This document shows positions 26,718 through 35,289 of a DNA stretch of 64,000 nucleotides, one piece after another. Below the pieces are notes generated by a model, which saw nothing but the letters and a program-made list of their open reading frames with translations, made no database searches and was not told the origin of the DNA. Positions within the stretch are counted from its first letter, which is position 1; every line of letters starts with the position of its first letter. The position numbers were made by a program, and so were the translations under genes. Source of the DNA: Umezawaea sp042738955 (GTDB lineage Bacteria; Actinomycetota; Actinomycetes; Mycobacteriales; Pseudonocardiaceae); assembly GCF_042738955.1 (NCBI RefSeq), contig NZ_JBHYHC010000011.1, positions 57,903-121,902 of the forward strand, in the 5' to 3' direction.

Positions 26718-27925
26718 CGCACGTCCTGGTAGAACGGGTCGACCACGTCACCGACACCGGTGGCGTGGTTGAACGTGTAGACCTCGCGGCCCTGCACGAA
26801 CACCCGCAGCGCGCGGCTCATCACGTCGAGCGGGTCGCCGGACCAGATCACCACGTCGCCGTCGAGACCGGGCTTGAGCGAGCCCACGCGGTCGTCCAGG
26901 CCGAGGATCTTGGCGGGCGTGGTGGTGATCGTCCGCAACGCCGTCGACCGCTCCAGGCCCTCCTTCACGGCCAGGGTCACCTGGTGCACCAGGAAGTGGA
27001 TCGGGATCACCGGGTGGTCGGTGGTGATCGCCAGCTCCACGCCCGCGCGCTCCAGGATGCCGGGGTTGCGCAGCGACCGCTCGCGCAGCTCGACCTTGGA
27101 GCGGGTGGTGAACAGCGGCCCGATGACGACCGGGATCCCCTTCTCCGCCAACAGGTCCGCGATCTTGTGGCCCTCGGTGCCGTGGTTGACGACCAGCCGG
27201 TAGCCGAACTCGTCGGCCAGCCGCAGCGCCGTGGCGATGTCGTCGGCGCGGTGGCAGTGCTGGGCCCACGGGATCTCCCGGTCGAGCACGCGCACGAGCA
27301 CCTCGAGGGTGTTGTCACGGTCGAACGGCTTGCCCTCGGACTGCGCGTGCTCGCGACGGGCCTGGTAGTCCTGCGCCTTGGTGAACGCGTCGCGGATGAC
27401 CGCGGCCACGCCCTGGCGGGTCGACGGCAGTTTCTTCTGGTCGCCGTAAACGCGCTTCGGGTTCTCCCCGAGAGCGCTCTTCACGCACACCGGTTCGCGG
27501 ATCAGCATTTCGTCGACGGTGCGGCCCCACATCTTCAGCGCGACCGTCTGACCGCCGATCGGATTGCCCGAACCGGGCTTCACGTTGGCCGTGGTGACAC
27601 CACCCGACAACGCGTCCCGGAATCCCATGTCGTCCGGGTTGATGGCGTCCAACGCGCGCATCCTGGCGCCGTTGGGGTCGGTCATCTCGTTGGTGTCCTG
27701 CCCCGCCCAGCCCTCGCCCTCCTCGTGCACGCCCATGTGGCCGTGCGCCTCGACGAAGCCCGGCAGCACCCACGACCCGGCGGCGTCCACGACCTCGACG
27801 CCGTCGGGGATCTCCACCTCTGCCCCGACGGCGACGATCTTGCCGTCCTGGACCAGCACGGTTCCGCCCTCGATGGGGTCCCCGTCGACCGGAACGACAT
27901 ATCCACCCGTGATAGCGACATTCAT
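26714..27925 (-). CDS. Amidohydrolase (imidazolonepropionase-like)
   Basis: A 403-residue metal-dependent hydrolase: VLPGFVEAHGHMGVHEE (HxH metal site), conserved QHCHRADDIATAL, VVNHGTEGHKI and AITTDHPVIPIHFL (metal Asp), and the C-terminal GSLKPGLDGDVVIWSGDPLDV of the dihydroorotase/imidazolonepropionase group. The start ATG 27925 begins at MNVAITGGYV; a longer frame to 28693 is the antisense of the epimerase gene. The substrate is unknown. It lies 29 bases downstream of the epimerase stop, so the two may be co-transcribed. Confidence 0.85.
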   Translation of the reverse strand: MNVAITGGYVVPVDGDPIEGGTVLVQDGKIVAVGAEVEIPDGVEVVDAAGSWVLPGFVEAHGHMGVHEEGEGWAGQDTNEMTDPNGARMRALDAINPDDMGFRDALSGGVTTANVKPGSGNPIGGQTVALKMWGRTVDEMLIREPVCVKSALGENPKRVYGDQKKLPSTRQGVAAVIRDAFTKAQDYQARREHAQSEGKPFDRDNTLEVLVRVLDREIPWAQHCHRADDIATALRLADEFGYRLVVNHGTEGHKIADLLAEKGIPVVIGPLFTTRSKVELRERSLRNPGILERAGVELAITTDHPVIPIHFLVHQVTLAVKEGLERSTALRTITTTPAKILGLDDRVGSLKPGLDGDVVIWSGDPLDVMSRALRVFVQGREVYTFNHATGVGDVVDPFYQDVR

Positions 27926-27954
27926 ACTTAGCGACGCTAACGGGATTCCCCGGC

Positions 27955-28836
27955 TCACGCCAACGGTCGCACGCCCCAGCGCGCCGCCCACGCCTCGCCG
28001 GGCGCGAGCACGATCAGGTCGACACCCGAGTTCAACGCGTCCGGCGGGCACGTCATCGGCTCGATCGCGACCGCGCGACCGCGACCGGGGAACGCGTCCG
28101 GCGTGTACACCTGCACCCACTTGAAGTCCGGGTCCGCCCACAGCTCCACGCTCTGCCGCGGCCCGCGCACCTCGTGGCGCACCAGCCCGTCCGGCCCCGG
28201 CTCGCAGCCGCCGAACGCGGTGTCCAGCTGGACGCCCTTGAGCGGGCGGGCCTCGCGGAAGTCGTACTCCGTGCCCTCGACGTGCTGCGGGACGCCGTTG
28301 GGGATCATCGACTCGGCGTCGACCGGGACGACGGTCGTCGCGGCGAGCCTCAGCGTGCAGTCGTCGTTCTCGGACAGCCCGGCCCGCGGGTACGGGTGCG
28401 TGCCGACGCCGAACGGCGTCGAGCGGTCGCCCACGTTGTGCACGCCGTGCGCCACCGTGAGGCCGTTCTCGTCGAGCGCGTAGCTCGTCGTCACGTGCAG
28501 CGGCACCGGCCACCCGGCCTGCGCGGCGATCGTGGTCTCCAGCGACACCAGCGACCCGGTGTGCTCGACGACGTCCCACTCGGCGTGCCGCACGAGCCCG
28601 TGGATGGCGTTGCCGCGCGCGGGCTCGGTGACCTCCAGGTGCTGCGGGTCGCCGTTGAACGTCCACGTGGCGGCCGCGGTCCGGTTCGGCCACGGGATGA
28701 GCACCGCCCCGCAGCCCATCGGCGGCTCGTCGTCGTAGGTCTCGACGTACGGCGCCCCGTCCACCTCGAAGGAGCGAAGCCCGGCACCCGTGCGCGCGAT
28801 CACGGCACGCGACGCGCCGTAGGAGATCTCCAGCAT
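27955..28836 (-). CDS. Aldose 1-epimerase family protein
   Basis: A 293-residue galactose-mutarotase-like protein: IPWPNRTAAATW, NAIHGLVRHAEW (His), GVGTHPYPRAG (catalytic His) and FPGRGRAVAIEPMTCPPDALNSG (catalytic Glu) in the family order. It interconverts alpha and beta anomers of an aldose or a related hexose derivative. There is no signal peptide, so it is cytoplasmic. A complete family-length protein. Confidence 0.9.
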   Translation of the reverse strand: MLEISYGASRAVIARTGAGLRSFEVDGAPYVETYDDEPPMGCGAVLIPWPNRTAAATWTFNGDPQHLEVTEPARGNAIHGLVRHAEWDVVEHTGSLVSLETTIAAQAGWPVPLHVTTSYALDENGLTVAHGVHNVGDRSTPFGVGTHPYPRAGLSENDDCTLRLAATTVVPVDAESMIPNGVPQHVEGTEYDFREARPLKGVQLDTAFGGCEPGPDGLVRHEVRGPRQSVELWADPDFKWVQVYTPDAFPGRGRAVAIEPMTCPPDALNSGVDLIVLAPGEAWAARWGVRPLA

Positions 28837-29015
28837 GGCGAAAGCCTAGTCGGGCCGGGGCCCCCGGTGGACGGCGAGCTGCGGGGTTTTCTGTCCACTA
28901 ATTGGCACGTGCATTCTCGAAAATGACGTCTAACATGCCGTCGGAAATCCGCAAAAATAGGCCGGGAACAAGGCGTTACGTTTTCCGGACCGCCACCGAT
29001 ACAGGGTCAGCAATC

Positions 29016-29049
29016 GGAAAAGCGGCGCAATCCGGCGTGACGCTTTTCC
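29016..29049. promoter_or_regulatory. Inverted repeat in the AT-rich leader of the ter module
   Basis: GGAAAAGCG (29016-29024) and CGCTTTTCC (29041-29049) form a perfect 9-bp inverted repeat with a 16-base gap, 41 bases before terD. The surrounding 150 bases are clearly AT-richer than the genes on either side, as expected for a regulated promoter. It could be an operator or a leader hairpin. Confidence 0.5.
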
Positions 29050-29090
29050 ATTGGCGGCACATCGAGACAATCGCGTTCAGGAGGCAGCAC

Positions 29091-29669
29091 ATGTCCGTCA
29101 TGCTCACCAAGGGTGGCAACGTCTCGCTCAGCAAGCAGGCCCCCGGCCTCAAGTCCGTCGTCGTCGGCCTCGGCTGGGACGAGCGCACCACGAGCGGCGT
29201 CGAGTTCGACCTCGACGCCAGCGCGCTGATGGTGAACGAGTCCGGCAAGGTCATGTCGGACGCGCACTTCGTGTTCTTCAACAACCTGCGCAGCCCCGAC
29301 GGCTCGGTCGAGCACACCGGCGACAACCTGACCGGCGGCGGCGACGGTGACGACGAGAAGATCATCGTCGACCTTTCGAGCGTCCCCTCCGACTGCGACA
29401 AGATCGTGTTCCCGGTGTCGATCCACGAGGCCGCGAAGCACGGGCACTCGTTCGGCCAGGTGCGCAACGCGTTCATCCGCGTGGTCAACCAGGACGGCGA
29501 CGCCGAGCTGACCCGCTACGACCTCAGCGAGGACGCCTCCACCGAGACCGCGATGATCTTCGGCGAGCTGTACCGCTCCTCCGGCGAGTGGAAGTTCCGC
29601 GCCGTGGGCCAGGGCTACGCGTCCGGTCTCGAAGGCATCGCCCGCGACTTCGGCGTCAACATCGGCTAG
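29091..29669 (+). CDS. terD: TerD-family stress protein
   Basis: A 192-residue protein matching TerD over its whole length: N-terminal KGGNVSLSK, GLGWDERTTSGVEFDLDASAL, HTGDNLTGGGDGDDEKI (calcium-binding acidic cluster), FGQVRNAFIRVV, and ELYRSSGEWKFRAVGQGY. TerD proteins bind calcium and take part in tellurite, colicin and phage-resistance-type stress responses at the membrane. AGGAGG is six bases before ATG 29091. It is first in a run of TerD/TerC-like genes. Confidence 0.95.
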   Translation: MSVMLTKGGNVSLSKQAPGLKSVVVGLGWDERTTSGVEFDLDASALMVNESGKVMSDAHFVFFNNLRSPDGSVEHTGDNLTGGGDGDDEKIIVDLSSVPSDCDKIVFPVSIHEAAKHGHSFGQVRNAFIRVVNQDGDAELTRYDLSEDASTETAMIFGELYRSSGEWKFRAVGQGYASGLEGIARDFGVNIG

Positions 29670-29741
29670 CCGTCGCGACGGTGGTGGGCCGCCCCGGCTC
29701 ACCACCACCGTGCTCGGCCGGATCCGAAGCGAAGGAAAGCC

Positions 29742-30824
29742 ATGTTCCTCAGGACTTTCGGCGGCTCGTTCCTCCTCACGGCGGTCGGTCTCACGGCCGC
29801 GTACCTCTACGCGGGCCCGACGGGTCTGCTGATCGCGGCGATCCTCGGCGTGCTGGAGGTCTCGCTGTCGTTCGACAACGCGGTCGTCAACGCGACCGTG
29901 CTCAAGTCGATGAACCCGTTCTGGCAGCGGCTGTTCCTGACGCTCGGCATCCTCATCGCCGTGGTGGGCATGCGGTTGGCGTTCCCGCTGCTCATCGTCG
30001 GCATCTCCGCGCAGATGTCCCCGGCGTCCGCGATCGAGCTGGCGATGGCCAAGGGCGACCCCTCGGTCGAGGGCACGTACGGGTACCTGCTGCACGAGGC
30101 CCACCCCGCGATCGCCGCGTTCGGCGGGGTGTTCCTGCTGTCCCTGTTCTGCGACTTCGTGTTCGAGGAGCGCGAGGTCACGTGGCTGAGCTGGCTGGAA
30201 CGGCCGCTCGCCCGGCTCGGGAAGCTCAACCAGCTCTCGGTCGTGGTGGCGCTGGTCGCGGTCACGCTCGCCGCGTTCAAGCTCGCCCCGGAGGGCAAGA
30301 CGGCGACCGTCATGGTCTCCGGTGTCCTCGGGCTCGTCACCTACGTGCTGGTGAAGGCGCTCGGCGACGTGTTCGAGCCCAGCGGCAACGGCGAACTCGT
30401 GGCGAAGGCGGGCAAGGCCGCGTTCTTCTCCTTCCTGTACCTGGAAGTCCTCGACGCGTCGTTCAGCTTCGACGGCGTGGTCGGCGCGTTCGCCATCACC
30501 TCCGACCCGATCGTCATCGCCGTCGGCCTCGGCCTGATCGGCGCGTCGTTCGTCCGCTCGCTGACGGTGTACCTCGTCCGGCAGAAGACGCTCGACGAGT
30601 ACGTCTACCTGGAGCACGGCGCCCAGTGGGCGATCGGCGCGCTGGCCGTGCTCCTGCTGTGCACCATCGGTTTCGAGGTCCCCGAGGTGGTGACCGGTCT
30701 GGTCGGGATCGGCTTCATCGGCGTGGCGTTCCTCTCCTCGGTCCTGCGCAACCGCCGGTCCCCCGACCAGAAGGGCGAGTCATGGCCATCGACTACACCA
30801 AGCGCTCCCGTCCCGTCTCGCTGA
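29742..30824 (+). CDS. DUF475/TerC-like integral membrane protein
   Basis: A 360-residue protein with about nine hydrophobic helices, containing two conserved acidic TerC-like motifs, LEVSLSFDNAVVNATVL (near residue 38) and LEVLDASFSFDGVVGAF (near 235), in inverted-repeat halves. These match the DUF475/TerC superfamily, proposed to move metal ions or to anchor TerD-type proteins. Its last 14 codons overlap the next TerD-like gene by 43 bases, implying coupling. Confidence 0.88.
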   Translation: MFLRTFGGSFLLTAVGLTAAYLYAGPTGLLIAAILGVLEVSLSFDNAVVNATVLKSMNPFWQRLFLTLGILIAVVGMRLAFPLLIVGISAQMSPASAIELAMAKGDPSVEGTYGYLLHEAHPAIAAFGGVFLLSLFCDFVFEEREVTWLSWLERPLARLGKLNQLSVVVALVAVTLAAFKLAPEGKTATVMVSGVLGLVTYVLVKALGDVFEPSGNGELVAKAGKAAFFSFLYLEVLDASFSFDGVVGAFAITSDPIVIAVGLGLIGASFVRSLTVYLVRQKTLDEYVYLEHGAQWAIGALAVLLLCTIGFEVPEVVTGLVGIGFIGVAFLSSVLRNRRSPDQKGESWPSTTPSAPVPSR

Positions 30825-31435
30825 ACAAGATCACCCTCACCCGCTCGGCCCGCACGGTCTCCCTGGCCAAGCAGAGCGGCACGACCGGCGTCCTGCGGGT
30901 CAACCTGAACTGGAACGCCCGCCCCGCCAAGACCGGCTTCTTCGACCGGTTCACCTCCGGCCCGGCGATCGACCTCGACCTCGGCTGCCTCTACGAGTTC
31001 GCCGACGGCTCCAAGGGCGTCGTGCAGGCGCTCGGCAACGCGTTCACCGCGAGCCCGGACGGCGTGCGCGACCACGTGATCCGACTGGACGGCGACGACC
31101 GCTCCGGCGCGAACTCCGGCGGCGAGAACCTGTTCATCGACCTCCGGCACGTCAAGGCGATCCGCCGCGTGCTGGTGTTCGCGTTCATCTACGAGGGCGT
31201 CCCGAACTGGGCCGAGGCCGACGGCGTCGTGACGCTGCACCCGGTGTCCGGCCCGCAGGTCGAGGTGCGCTTGGACGAACCGCGCGCGGGCGCCCGGATG
31301 TGCGCCGTCGCGATGCTCGAACCGACCGGCGACGGCCTGTCCGTGCGCCACGAGGTGACCTACCTCAACGGCGGCCAGCGGCTGCTCGACGAGACCTACG
31401 GCTGGGGCCTGCGGTGGACCGCGGGCAGCAAGTGA
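30782..31435 (+). CDS. TerD-family protein, divergent paralogue
   Basis: A 217-residue TerD-superfamily protein. Core features are recognisable (LRVNLNWNARPAK…, DLDLGCLYEFADGSKG, DGDDRSGANSGGENLFIDL, EVRLDEPRAGARMCAVAML) but the acidic loop is less calcium-like than in TerD and the N-terminus carries an extra basic stretch. It resembles TerA/TerF-type single-domain relatives. ATG 30782 lies inside the end of the preceding membrane-protein gene. Confidence 0.85.
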   Translation: MAIDYTKRSRPVSLNKITLTRSARTVSLAKQSGTTGVLRVNLNWNARPAKTGFFDRFTSGPAIDLDLGCLYEFADGSKGVVQALGNAFTASPDGVRDHVIRLDGDDRSGANSGGENLFIDLRHVKAIRRVLVFAFIYEGVPNWAEADGVVTLHPVSGPQVEVRLDEPRAGARMCAVAMLEPTGDGLSVRHEVTYLNGGQRLLDETYGWGLRWTAGSK

Positions 31436-31451
31436 CACCAGGAGGAAGACC

Positions 31452-32030
31452 ATGACAGTCACCCTGACCAAGGGCCAGCGCGTCTCGCTGGAGAAGCGCG
31501 GCGGCGGCACCCTCACGAAGGTCCGCATGGGCCTCGGGTGGGACGCCGTGAAGAAGCGCGGCCTGTTCGGCTCGCGCGCCCAGTCCATCGACCTGGACGC
31601 CTCCGCGCTGCTGTTCGACGCGGCGGGCGTGCTCGTCGACCAGGTGTGGTTCAAGCAGCTCGTCAGCCAGGACGGCGCGGTCCGCCACACCGGCGACAAC
31701 CTCACCGGCGACGGCGAGGGCGACGACGAGTCCATCCAGGTCGACCTGTCCCGCCTCCCGGCGGCGGTGGAGACCCTGGTGTTCACGGTGAACTCGTTCA
31801 CCGGACAGGACTTCTCGCAGATCGAGAACGCCTCGTGCAGGCTCCTGGACGAGACCGGGGGCGACAGCGAGATCGCCAAGTTCAACCTCACGGGCTCGGG
31901 CAGGCACACCGCGCAGATCATGGCCAAGCTGTCCCGCGACGGCGCGGGCTGGACCATGACCGCGCTCGGCATCCCCGCCTCCGGCCGCACGTTCCGCGAC
32001 CTCCTGCCCGCGTTGGCGGGCACTGTCTAG
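31452..32030 (+). CDS. TerD-family protein (TerZ/TerE-like)
   Basis: A 192-residue TerD-family protein: KGQRVSLEKRGGGTLTKVRMGLGWDAVKKRG, SIDLDASALLFDAAG, HTGDNLTGDGEGDDESIQVDL and AKFNLTGSGRHTAQIMAKLSRDGAGW. The acidic calcium loop is intact. GGAGG precedes ATG 31452, 16 bases after the previous stop. It ends the ter module; no TerB gene or phosphoribosyltransferase partners are present. Confidence 0.92.
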   Translation: MTVTLTKGQRVSLEKRGGGTLTKVRMGLGWDAVKKRGLFGSRAQSIDLDASALLFDAAGVLVDQVWFKQLVSQDGAVRHTGDNLTGDGEGDDESIQVDLSRLPAAVETLVFTVNSFTGQDFSQIENASCRLLDETGGDSEIAKFNLTGSGRHTAQIMAKLSRDGAGWTMTALGIPASGRTFRDLLPALAGTV

Positions 32031-32039
32031 GCTGGCCCG

Positions 32040-32492
32040 GTGCCCGACGTGTCGCTCCGCCCCCTGACCGACGACGAGATCACCGCCCTCAGCGCGGAGC
32101 AGTTCGACGTCTACGTGGCCGCGCGCGTCTCGGCCGGTGAGCCCGAGTCGGTCGCGCGGGAGATCGCGGGCGCGCAGTTCGCCGAGTTCCCCGCGCCCGG
32201 CCACCGGGTGCACGCGATCGTCGACGGCGGGGAGCGGGTCGGGTCGCTGTGGCTCGGGCCCGGTCCGAACCGGCGGGCCGACGTGGAGTGGATCTACCTC
32301 GTGGAGGTCGCGCCCGCGTTCCGGGGGCGCGGGTACGGGAAGGCGGCCGTGCGGCTCGCGGAGGAGGACGCGCGGGCGCACGGCGCCGTCGAGCTGACGT
32401 TGAACGTGTTCCACGACAACACGACGGCGCGGGCGCTCTACCGGTCGGCCGGGTTCGAGGTCCGGTCGGAGCAGATGGGCAAGCGGCTCTAG
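32040..32492 (+). CDS. GNAT-family acetyltransferase
   Basis: A 150-residue GNAT protein: VEWIYLVEVAPAFRGRGYGKAAVRLAEE (acetyl-CoA loop RGRGYG), followed by LTLNVFHDNTTARALYRSAGFEV, the RimI-like C-terminal signature. The start is GTG 32040, nine bases after the TerD-like stop, so it may ride on the ter transcript. The acceptor is unknown. Its TAG lies in a CTAG shared with the convergent catalase-like gene. Confidence 0.88.
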   Translation: MPDVSLRPLTDDEITALSAEQFDVYVAARVSAGEPESVAREIAGAQFAEFPAPGHRVHAIVDGGERVGSLWLGPGPNRRADVEWIYLVEVAPAFRGRGYGKAAVRLAEEDARAHGAVELTLNVFHDNTTARALYRSAGFEVRSEQMGKRL

Positions 32493-33445
32493 TCCGCGCC
32501 CCGGTTCTCCTGGCTGGGGCGGTACGCGACCTTGCGGGCGCGCATGACCTCGCCGAGCGGGCGGTGGTCGACGACGGCGTTCCACGGGTCGAAGCGGGCG
32601 GCCTCGACCTTGGCCGCGAAGGCCTCGTCCGGCTCCTGCTGGGGGATCACCAGCCGCGCGACCGTGACGTACGGCGAGTCCCACGTGGCCGCGGCGTCCT
32701 CGATCGGCGTCCGCTCCTCGTCCAGGAAGAACTGGAGCTGCACCTCGTGCACGAGCGGAGCGGTGGCCAGCCTGCCGTACACGTCGGCGGGCCAGTCCTC
32801 GTGGGCCGCGGGGTTCACGTCGGTCGACGCGGCGAGCACGCGGACCCGTGCGGCGTAGGGCCCGCACTTGATCGGGGCGGCGCTGAAGAAGTCCTCCGTG
32901 GCGAAGCCGCCGAACGGCTTGCGCACCGCGCCCACGACCTCCTTCAGGCCGCCGACGATCCGCGGCGAGCGCACGACGGCCTTGAGCACGCCGACCGCTC
33001 CCCCGCCCGCGCCGGTCGTGATGGCGGTGAACTCCTCGCTGGTCGACGAGCTGAAGTGCTCGTGGTTGATCAGCGCGAAGTCCTGCGACGCGGCCGGGCC
33101 GCCGAACACGGACTCCCCCGGCACGCCGAGGACCTTGATCGCGAAGCCGCGGATGTCCGGCTTGCTGTCCGGTGCCACGTCGAAGCCGCCGTTGGACAGC
33201 CGCAGCCACACCTCGTAGGTCGCGGCCGAGGCGAAGACGCCCTGCCGAGCCGCGGCGGGCAGGTCGGCCGGGACCTCCAGGGTCGCCCGCAGCGCCACCC
33301 GCTGCCTGCGGTGCAGGGCGCGGCCGACGCCGAACTCGGCGGACTTGCGGAGCTGCATGGCGGTGAACGCCTCAGCCTGCTTGACGTGGCGGTGCTCTTC
33401 GTCCGGCGCGACGACTTCCCGCCACGCGGTGCTGGGTTCGGTCAT
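32489..33445 (-). CDS. Catalase-like heme protein (allene-oxide-synthase-like), partner of the lipoxygenase
   Basis: A 318-residue protein aligning with the core of heme catalases: GRALHRRQRVALRATLEV (His45 at the distal-His position), TYEVWLRLSNGGFD…DIRGFAIKVLGVPG (catalase RFSTV…RDPRGFA region) and, near the C-terminus, RKVAY where Arg304-x3-Tyr308 matches the proximal heme-ligand motif. The usual distal Asn is not evident. This short, catalase-derived form is that of coral and cyanobacterial allene oxide synthases or fatty-acid peroxidases acting on lipid hydroperoxides. It starts five bases after the lipoxygenase stop, strongly suggesting it uses the lipoxygenase product. The exact product is inference. 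Confidence 0.8.
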   Translation of the reverse strand: MTEPSTAWREVVAPDEEHRHVKQAEAFTAMQLRKSAEFGVGRALHRRQRVALRATLEVPADLPAAARQGVFASAATYEVWLRLSNGGFDVAPDSKPDIRGFAIKVLGVPGESVFGGPAASQDFALINHEHFSSSTSEEFTAITTGAGGGAVGVLKAVVRSPRIVGGLKEVVGAVRKPFGGFATEDFFSAAPIKCGPYAARVRVLAASTDVNPAAHEDWPADVYGRLATAPLVHEVQLQFFLDEERTPIEDAAATWDSPYVTVARLVIPQQEPDEAFAAKVEAARFDPWNAVVDHRPLGEVMRARKVAYRPSQENRGAD

Positions 33446-33449
33446 CGCC

Positions 33450-35192
33450 TTAGATGTTGGTGCTGTTGGGGATGAGGGACGGCTGGAGGTACTCGTAGGG
33501 CATGGTTCGCCTCCGGTTGCGGGCCTTGATCTCGTCTTCGACGCTCGTCAGGTGGGTCAGGAAGCGCTGGTGCGCGCCGCTCGCGGGGCCGCCGCGGAAG
33601 TCGTCCTCGTAGTCGCCCAGCACGGTGTGGTGGACGGACCCGAGGAACGTCATCACGCAGAACTGCTGCACGGCGACGTCCAGCGGCGGCAGGTTCGCCA
33701 GCCAGTCGGCCTCGGTGTGGCCCTTGCCCTTCGGCTCGGGCGTGTAGCCGGCGAGCGGGTTCGCGGGCAGGAACGCCATGTGGTCCTTCTGCGCGAAGTT
33801 CACCGCCGCGTGCTGCGGGCCCGCGGTCCAGATCACCATGGTGAGGATCTCCACCAGGTCGTGCAGGTCGCCGACCTGCCCCGGCGTCGCGCCGAAGTCG
33901 CGGACCTGACCGGCCGTGGCGACCTCCGCGGCCCACGCCTGGAGCTCGTGGTCGGCGCGCACGTCGTTGTCGTCGCGGTAGTAGGCGGACACGAAGTCGG
34001 TCACCCACGCCGAGATCGCGTTCCACACCAGCAGGCCGTCGTCGCGGTACGGGAAGTGCGGCAGGTGCTGCTGCCCGTCCGTGCCGCTGCTCGCGAGCTT
34101 CGACGGCAGGTAGTTGTCGCGGAACGAGTGGTTCGCGCGGTGCTTCGCCAGCCACGGGTAGGTCGACTTCAGGTCGGACCCGATCAGGTACTCCACGGCC
34201 TTGCCCGGCTGGATCAGCAGCTCCACGGCCAGCTTGTTGATCGAGAACGTGCCCTCGAAGTGCCTGCGCAGCAGCACGCACACCGGGTGGTTGGCGGCGA
34301 AGTTGCGGACCGCCGCGAGCAGCACCGGCTCGCTCATCAGGTGCGTGAAACCCAGGTGCGTCAACACCTCGTGGTACGTGTTGTGCGCGGCGAGCACGCA
34401 GTTCTTGGCCAGGCTCCACGAGTGGCCGTCGGCGGGCGTGTAGACGTCCCGGCCCGCCGGGTCCTGCCCGGTCTGGATCGCGAACGGCCGCAGCGCGCCG
34501 CCCCGCCGCGGCACGCAGAACGCGACCATGGGCGAGTACATGTACTTCTGGGCCTGCGGGTGGACGCCGTCGTCCAGCTCCAGCATCGCCTCGTAGTCGA
34601 CCCAGTAGACGCGGCCCGCCGCGATCGCCGTGTCCAGGTCGTCGGTGGCGAACTCGGGCAGCGCGGTCAGGTGCCCGGACGTGATCGGGAACTTCCCCGG
34701 AATCGCGGTCATCCGCTTCAGCCGGGTCGGATCGGGGCCCGCGACGAAGCACTCGGCGAAGTACTCGTCGCTGCGGAACCGTTCCACGATCGACGGCGGC
34801 TGGGACAACGCGAATACGTCTCGGAAGTCCTGGAGGCTCTTTTCCCGGACATCGCCGACGATTCCGCCGGGAACGGGCATGAAGTAGTCGACGATGCCCG
34901 CCATGTCGTCCGCGCGGATCATCGACGCCAGCTTCAGCGGGGCGAGCGGCTGGAGGTCGTTGACGAAGTTCCACTTCCCGCGGCGCTTGAGCACGCGCAG
35001 GTTCATCCGCAGCCTCTCCTGCGCCTCCAACGACTTGACCTGCCAGCGCAGCGCCGGACCGTCGTCCTCGGACGTGCCCGCGGCGACCGGGAAACCCATC
35101 TCCAGGTTGTAGCCGTAGGTCGCCCGGACGGCGGCGACCTGTTCGGCGCGCTCCACCCGTTCATCGCGTTGGGAAATCAAGTAGTCGACCAC
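33450..35192 (-). CDS. Lipoxygenase (non-heme iron)
   Basis: A 580-residue lipoxygenase. The iron ligands can be read: SWSLAKNCV followed by YHEVLTHLGFTHLMSEP (His274, His279), WTAGPQHAAVNFAQ (His461, Asn465), and the C-terminal isoleucine carboxylate (…SLIPNSTNI, Ile580). There is no N-terminal PLAT domain and no clear signal peptide, so it is a compact bacterial form. It oxygenates polyunsaturated fatty acids to hydroperoxides. GTG 35192 (VVDYLISQ) is chosen; a start at 35243 would lie inside the upstream terminator. No Shine-Dalgarno is visible, so the start is uncertain. Confidence 0.9.
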   Translation of the reverse strand: MVDYLISQRDERVERAEQVAAVRATYGYNLEMGFPVAAGTSEDDGPALRWQVKSLEAQERLRMNLRVLKRRGKWNFVNDLQPLAPLKLASMIRADDMAGIVDYFMPVPGGIVGDVREKSLQDFRDVFALSQPPSIVERFRSDEYFAECFVAGPDPTRLKRMTAIPGKFPITSGHLTALPEFATDDLDTAIAAGRVYWVDYEAMLELDDGVHPQAQKYMYSPMVAFCVPRRGGALRPFAIQTGQDPAGRDVYTPADGHSWSLAKNCVLAAHNTYHEVLTHLGFTHLMSEPVLLAAVRNFAANHPVCVLLRRHFEGTFSINKLAVELLIQPGKAVEYLIGSDLKSTYPWLAKHRANHSFRDNYLPSKLASSGTDGQQHLPHFPYRDDGLLVWNAISAWVTDFVSAYYRDDNDVRADHELQAWAAEVATAGQVRDFGATPGQVGDLHDLVEILTMVIWTAGPQHAAVNFAQKDHMAFLPANPLAGYTPEPKGKGHTEADWLANLPPLDVAVQQFCVMTFLGSVHHTVLGDYEDDFRGGPASGAHQRFLTHLTSVEDEIKARNRRRTMPYEYLQPSLIPNSTNI

Positions 35193-35226
35193 GGGGGAAT
35201 GATGGCACGACTCCCGATAAACGCCA

Positions 35227-35264
35227 CCCGGAGTCCGTTTCACAGATGCGAAACGGACTCCGGG
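35227..35264 (-). terminator. Terminator hairpin between the APC permease and lipoxygenase genes
   Basis: Perfect 15-bp arms (35227-35241 and 35250-35264, core GGAGTCCGTTTC) with an 8-base loop, 26 bases past the permease stop. It separates the upstream permease transcript from the lipoxygenase operon. Read on the minus strand no T-run follows. Confidence 0.7.
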
Positions 35265-35289
35265 GTCTCAATAGGGGTTGACAAAAAGG

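Noticed and set aside
29742..30824. Frameshift at the end of the DUF475 gene because of its 43-bp overlap
   Set aside because: The membrane protein reads through cleanly to a stop and the next gene has its own ATG and TerD-family motifs; a long overlap is adequate.
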